Assembly (NCBI GenBank): GCA_000720805.1
Contig: JODI01000062.1
Coordinates: forward strand, 1 to 64,000
Length of the DNA stretch: 64,000 bases
Source: Streptomyces violaceoruber
GTDB lineage: Bacteria > Actinomycetota > Actinomycetes > Streptomycetales > Streptomycetaceae
Direction: 5' to 3'
The translations under genes were made by a program, and so were the position numbers. The notes under the pieces were generated by a model. It saw nothing but the letters and a program-made list of their open reading frames with translations, was not told the origin of the DNA and searched no databases. Position 1 is the first letter of the stretch; each line of letters begins with the position of its first letter. Shown here piece by piece: positions 61,248-64,000 of this stretch.

Positions 61248-61607
61248 TCAGCCGGCGCAGAGACAGAACGGGTGCCCCGCCGGATCCGCGTAAACCCGGA
61301 AGGTCCGCGAGCGGTCCTCGACGTCCAGCGGCTTCGCGCCGAGCGCCAGCACCCCTTTTTCGGCCGCGTCCAGGTCCGGCACGGCGAGATCCAGATGGAA
61401 CTGCTGCGAGCCGTCGGGCGAGGGCCACTTCGGCGGTACGTACCCGGGGGCGGCCTGAAACGCCAGGGCCTTTCCGTCGGGCAGCTTGAGGTCCACCCAC
61501 TCTCCCTGGTCCTCCACGGTGCCGCCGAGCACCTCGGCGTAGAACGCGGCGAGGGCGTGAGGATCGGGGCAGTCCAGAACGACGACGTCCAGCTTGGCGA
61601 GCGGCAT
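61248..61607 (-). CDS. VOC family protein (tandem copy 2)
   Basis: A 119-residue paralogue of the protein at 60828, sharing DCPDPxALAxFYAxV, QQFHLD and FRVYADPAGHPFCLC. ATG 61607 follows GAGGAGGAAG. It is the first gene of the pair and divergent from the CGNR regulator, with which it shares the palindromic region 61627-61689. Confidence 0.88.
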   Translation of the reverse strand: MPLAKLDVVVLDCPDPHALAAFYAEVLGGTVEDQGEWVDLKLPDGKALAFQAAPGYVPPKWPSPDGSQQFHLDLAVPDLDAAEKGVLALGAKPLDVEDRSRTFRVYADPAGHPFCLCAG

Positions 61608-61626
61608 GACTTCCTCCTCGAAGTCG

Positions 61627-61689
61627 CGGTTACCTATAGAGCAGATTAACCAGTAACGGTTACTGCATGCACCCCTATAAGCGGTAACG
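61627..61689. promoter_or_regulatory. Symmetric operator region between VOC and CGNR genes
   Basis: CAGTAAC-G-GTTACTG (61651-61665) is a perfect 15-bp palindrome. GGTTAC (61628-61633) and GGTAAC (about 61682-61687) lie about 28 bp on either side in mirror orientation. TATAGA (61635-61640, reverse side) and CTATAA (61675-61680) look like divergent -10 elements. Four GTAAC half-sites thus surround both promoters. Confidence 0.6.
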
Positions 61690-61697
61690 TCGCACGC

Positions 61698-62201
61698 ATG
61701 AGTGAGAGATCGCCCGCGCCCGGCGGTCTGGCCCTGGTCCAGTCCCTGGTGAACACCCTGGACATCGAGTCGGACATCGACTCGCTGGACGGGCCGGAGG
61801 CCAGGGCGCGGTTCGGACTGGCCGAGGGCGAGGTTCCCGGTGCACGCGAGCTGCGCGAGTCCCTTCGGGCGGCCCTCCTCGCCCACGCCGGCCATCCCCC
61901 GCACCGCGAGGTGACCCCACTGAGCGTGCTTCTGGCGGCGGCCCCGCTGGTGGTGACGGTGGACGCGGCCGACGGCTCGGCCGCTCTCGCCCCGGCCGAC
62001 GAGGGCCCCCTGCTCTCCCGGGTCGCGGCGGCCATCGCCCAGTCCCTCACCGACCGCACCTGGCCCCGCCTCAAGGCCTGCGAGGCCCCCGACTGCCACT
62101 GGGCGTACTACGACCGCAGCCCGGCCGGCCGCGGCCGCTGGTGCTCGATGCAGGTGTGCGGGGCCCGCGCGAAGATGCGGCGCTACCGGGCCAAGCCGTG
62201 A
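61698..62201 (+). CDS. CGNR zinc-finger regulator
   Basis: A 167-residue protein. The N-terminal stress-response/ABATE-like domain (about 8-115) is followed by a C-terminal CGNR-type zinc finger (about 125-165; C-x4-C ... C-x4-C with CGAR in place of CGNR) ending in a basic YRAKP tail. These act as DNA-binding regulators of adjacent genes. The start has no ribosome site and lies 18 bp after CTATAA, so near-leaderless translation is plausible. It probably controls the VOC pair and itself. Confidence 0.85.
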   Translation: MSERSPAPGGLALVQSLVNTLDIESDIDSLDGPEARARFGLAEGEVPGARELRESLRAALLAHAGHPPHREVTPLSVLLAAAPLVVTVDAADGSAALAPADEGPLLSRVAAAIAQSLTDRTWPRLKACEAPDCHWAYYDRSPAGRGRWCSMQVCGARAKMRRYRAKP

Positions 62202-62603
62202 GCCGGTGTCCGGCCTACGACGCCTGCGGAGGACTTCGTCGAGCAGCGCCGGGCCGCTTGCCCCGTCGCCGGGTGGGACCGGCGTCCCGTATGGACGGCC
62301 CGCCGTCCGCCGCCCGCTGATCCGTCCCGGCGGCCCGCCGCAGCCATGCGCTCACTGCGGTTCTCGTGCGGTTCTCGCGCGGCTCTCTTGCGGGCGGCGC
62401 GCCGTGCGCTCACGCCGCGGATCTGCCCGGACGACGGACAGGCCCGGCCGCCGACGGTGACGGGCGGGTCGTCCGGGGCGAGGGTTGCGGCGGGGCCGCG
62501 CCCTCCGCCGTACGGGCGTCCTGGGCGGGGTCGGTGAGGGCGGTGGCGGCGGTGGGGCTCGTGCCGGTGAACAGATCTGCCCGCGCGGCCAGCCCAGAGG
62601 GGC
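62202..62603. other. 402-bp stretch without an intact gene
   Basis: I see no intact coding region. On the minus strand it follows the TnpB-like remnant, and may hold further decayed transposase sequence that I cannot align. Codon-position GC bias is irregular here, unlike the genes around it. Confidence 0.45.
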
Positions 62604-62904
62604 GGCCTGCCCGCGCCGGGCCAGCGCCCACTGGTCATGGGTGGCCTTGGTGATACTGCCCGCCCACCGCGCCGGCGACCTCCCCGTCAGCGACCGTTTC
62701 CGCGCCGCCCATGAGGCCGCATCATGCGCCGGCCCCTGCCGGGGAGCGTTCCGCGAGATCGCCGGCCGCCAGCGACCCCAGGAAGACGCCGACCTCGGTC
62801 AGTACCGCCGCGTCCGACTCCCTCACCCGCAGCCGGTCCCGGACGGTCACCCCGGCCGGGCCGGGCACCACGAACGATGCCGCCACCTCCCGCGGCCCAC
62901 CCAC
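62604..62904 (-). pseudogene. TnpB/IS605-type transposase remnant, frameshifted
   Basis: Two frames carry pieces of one protein. The first (62904 down to about 62750) reads VTVRDRLRVRESDAAVLTEV and continues GVFLGSLAAGDLA. After a frameshift, the second (about 62740-62604) reads AHDAASWAARKRSLTG, then RWAGSITKATHDQWALARRG. These match the N-terminal region of TnpB-like proteins common in Streptomyces as I remember them. The sequence then loses similarity, so most of the gene is gone. No terminal repeats or TnpA are visible. Confidence 0.6.
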
Positions 62905-63138
62905 CCGTCCACCCCCGCCCGGCCGAAGATCCCGTCACGGCAGTCAACGAGCAGTCGCCGCAAAGGTCACCCGTTCGACCCAGGAACCCCCGTTCCCCTC
63001 CACGGCACGCAGAGCCGCACCACACCCCAGGACAGGGGTGCCCTCCCCACTCGCAGCGGAACAACCGCCAGCCACAGCGCTCACGCACGCCCACCAGAAG
63101 TCACTCATGCTCACTGGACCGGCAGCAGTTCCAACCCC

Positions 63139-63936
63139 CTACCCCTCCTCCTCCCGAGGTGCCGCGGCGCGGGAGCCCACCAGCAGCAGGCACAGCACCG
63201 CCACTCCGGCGACGATGCCGGCCAGGACGAGCAGAGGGTCCAGGGGGCGGGCCGTCGAGGCGGTGGTCTGGGTCGCCGGCATCTGCGCTGCCTGCGCGCC
63301 CTGCGGTGACGGGGACGTCTGCGGTGCGGCCGCTCCCGGGGCGGTGGCGGACGGCGACGAGGACGAGGACGAGCCCATGTCCATCGGCGGCGTGGAGCCG
63401 CTTGCCGGGGCCCGGGTCGCGGTGGTCGCCCCGCCTCCCTTCGAGGAGCCACCGGAGCCGCCCGATGAGCCGGAGCCGCCTGACGAGCCGGAGCCGCCCG
63501 AGGATCCCGACGAGCCCGAGCCCGCGGAGTGTTCGTGCGTCGGTGCCGGCGCCGGTGGTGGTGCCGCCGGGCGGACCGTGATGCCGGCCGTCATGTTCGG
63601 GTGGACGGTGCAGTAGTAGCCGTACGACCCGGCCGTGCTGAACGTGAAGCTCCAGCTCTGGCCCTTGTTCAGCATGGGGGAGTGGATCGAGACCGGGCCG
63701 GAGGTGGTCTTCACGTCGTGCGGTGCGGTGTCCTGGTTGGTCCAGGTCACCGTGGAGCCGACGGGGACGGACAGGCTCGCGGGCGAGAAGGCGTACCCCT
63801 TCATGGTGACGCTGAACGAGGCCGCCGACGCCTGCTGGGCCGGCAGCAGCGGCAGTACCGGCAGGGCGACGAGGGTGAGGACGGCGGACACGGCGGCACC
63901 CCGGGCTGTACGCCGTGCCGTCCCGGCCGCCCTCAC
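63139..63936 (-). CDS. Secreted cupredoxin-domain protein with C-terminal membrane anchor
   Basis: A 265-residue protein. A signal peptide (about 1-38) is followed by a type I copper domain (about 40-122) with ligands His73 (APHDV), Cys109, His112 and Met115 (YYCTVHPNM). A long Gly/Ser repeat linker (about 135-165) and a C-terminal membrane helix (about 235-258) complete it. It probably transfers electrons or buffers copper outside the membrane. GTG 63936 has GGAG upstream and overlaps the stop of a preceding frame (GTGA); an earlier GTG at 63987 is possible. Confidence 0.85.
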   Translation of the reverse strand: MRAAGTARRTARGAAVSAVLTLVALPVLPLLPAQQASAASFSVTMKGYAFSPASLSVPVGSTVTWTNQDTAPHDVKTTSGPVSIHSPMLNKGQSWSFTFSTAGSYGYYCTVHPNMTAGITVRPAAPPPAPAPTHEHSAGSGSSGSSGGSGSSGGSGSSGGSGGSSKGGGATTATRAPASGSTPPMDMGSSSSSSPSATAPGAAAPQTSPSPQGAQAAQMPATQTTASTARPLDPLLVLAGIVAGVAVLCLLLVGSRAAAPREEEG

Positions 63937-64000
63937 GCGAACTCCGCCGCGACGAGCAGCCGCAGCCGGGTGGCCGGCCTGCGCCACGGCAACCCGAATC
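63933..64000 (-). CDS. C-terminal end of an upstream gene (partial)
   Basis: A frame entering from beyond the window reads ...GLPWRRPATRLRLLVAAEFA and stops at TGA 63935-63933, exactly in a GTGA overlap with the cupredoxin start. The overlap and codon bias suggest a real, coupled gene, but 22 residues do not identify the product. Confidence 0.4.
   Translation of the reverse strand, partial: FGLPWRRPATRLRLLVAAEFA

Noticed and set aside
62687..63094. 135-codon minus-strand frame in the right-hand gap
   Set aside because: Gly/Arg-rich composition typical of an out-of-frame reading of decayed TnpB-like sequence; no domain and no start context.

Overview
The window is about 72% GC, and its genes carry Streptomyces features: GTG starts, stop/start overlaps, TTA-poor codon use, and the families hut, sigI/prsI/arsI, Roadblock/LC7, DUF397/DUF5753 and CGNR. 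From about 11.3 kb rightward the order hutI-hutF-M20-hutU, sigma factor/STAS/ATPase, POT transporter, two-component pair, GtrA and purK/purE reads like a conserved Streptomyces core segment. I recall the same neighbourhood around sigI in S. coelicolor. No search was run; all calls come from reading the sequence.

Region 1 (1-10.2 kb) is a gamma-butyrolactone (GBL) signalling island. It holds the first codons of a biotin carboxylase, an atypical JadR1-type response regulator, a JadR2/ScbR2-type TetR protein, a quinone-oxidoreductase-like enzyme, an SDR, an AfsA-family synthase, a second TetR protein of the GBL-receptor kind, an MFS exporter and a YczE-type membrane protein. A VOC/TetR/FMN-reductase module with its own repeated operator follows. 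Three ARE-like palindromes lie upstream of the regulators and afsA. The layout resembles the regulatory flank of jadomycin-type angucycline clusters, so a biosynthetic cluster may lie left of the window. Four island genes carry the rare TTA codon. The island ends beside a tRNA gene with anticodon UAA, a leucine-type D-arm and almost no variable arm, which is the most unusual object in the window.

Region 2 (11.3-25.3 kb) is core metabolism: pobA, a BAX-inhibitor-like membrane protein, small conserved proteins, a thiolase, an SGNH hydrolase with a collagen-like tail, cystathionine beta-synthase, an MmyB-type regulator divergent from its SDR, and an OpuB/OpuC-type glycine betaine/choline ABC operon.

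Region 3 (25.4-38.4 kb) holds an aromatic amino acid lyase homologue that lacks the Ala-Ser-Gly tripeptide needed for the MIO cofactor, coupled to an RpiR regulator. It continues with a Roadblock/LC7 operon without kinase or GTPase, a fold-III PLP decarboxylase, and the hutU-M20-hutF-hutI histidine degradation operon.

Region 4 (38.7-51.2 kb) holds a small secreted protein, a DUF397/DUF5753/ATPase/Rpn-nuclease module with a duplicated nuclease tail, a sigma-like/zinc-finger/ricin fusion, the sigma-factor partner-switching set, and a four-gene operon of sortase-anchored and membrane-anchored surface proteins.

Region 5 (51.2-64 kb) holds a POT transporter, a two-component system, GtrA, purK-purE, a dipeptidase and its metal-ligand-less paralogue, a stand-alone response regulator, tandem VOC proteins divergent from a CGNR regulator, a decayed TnpB-type gene and a cupredoxin.
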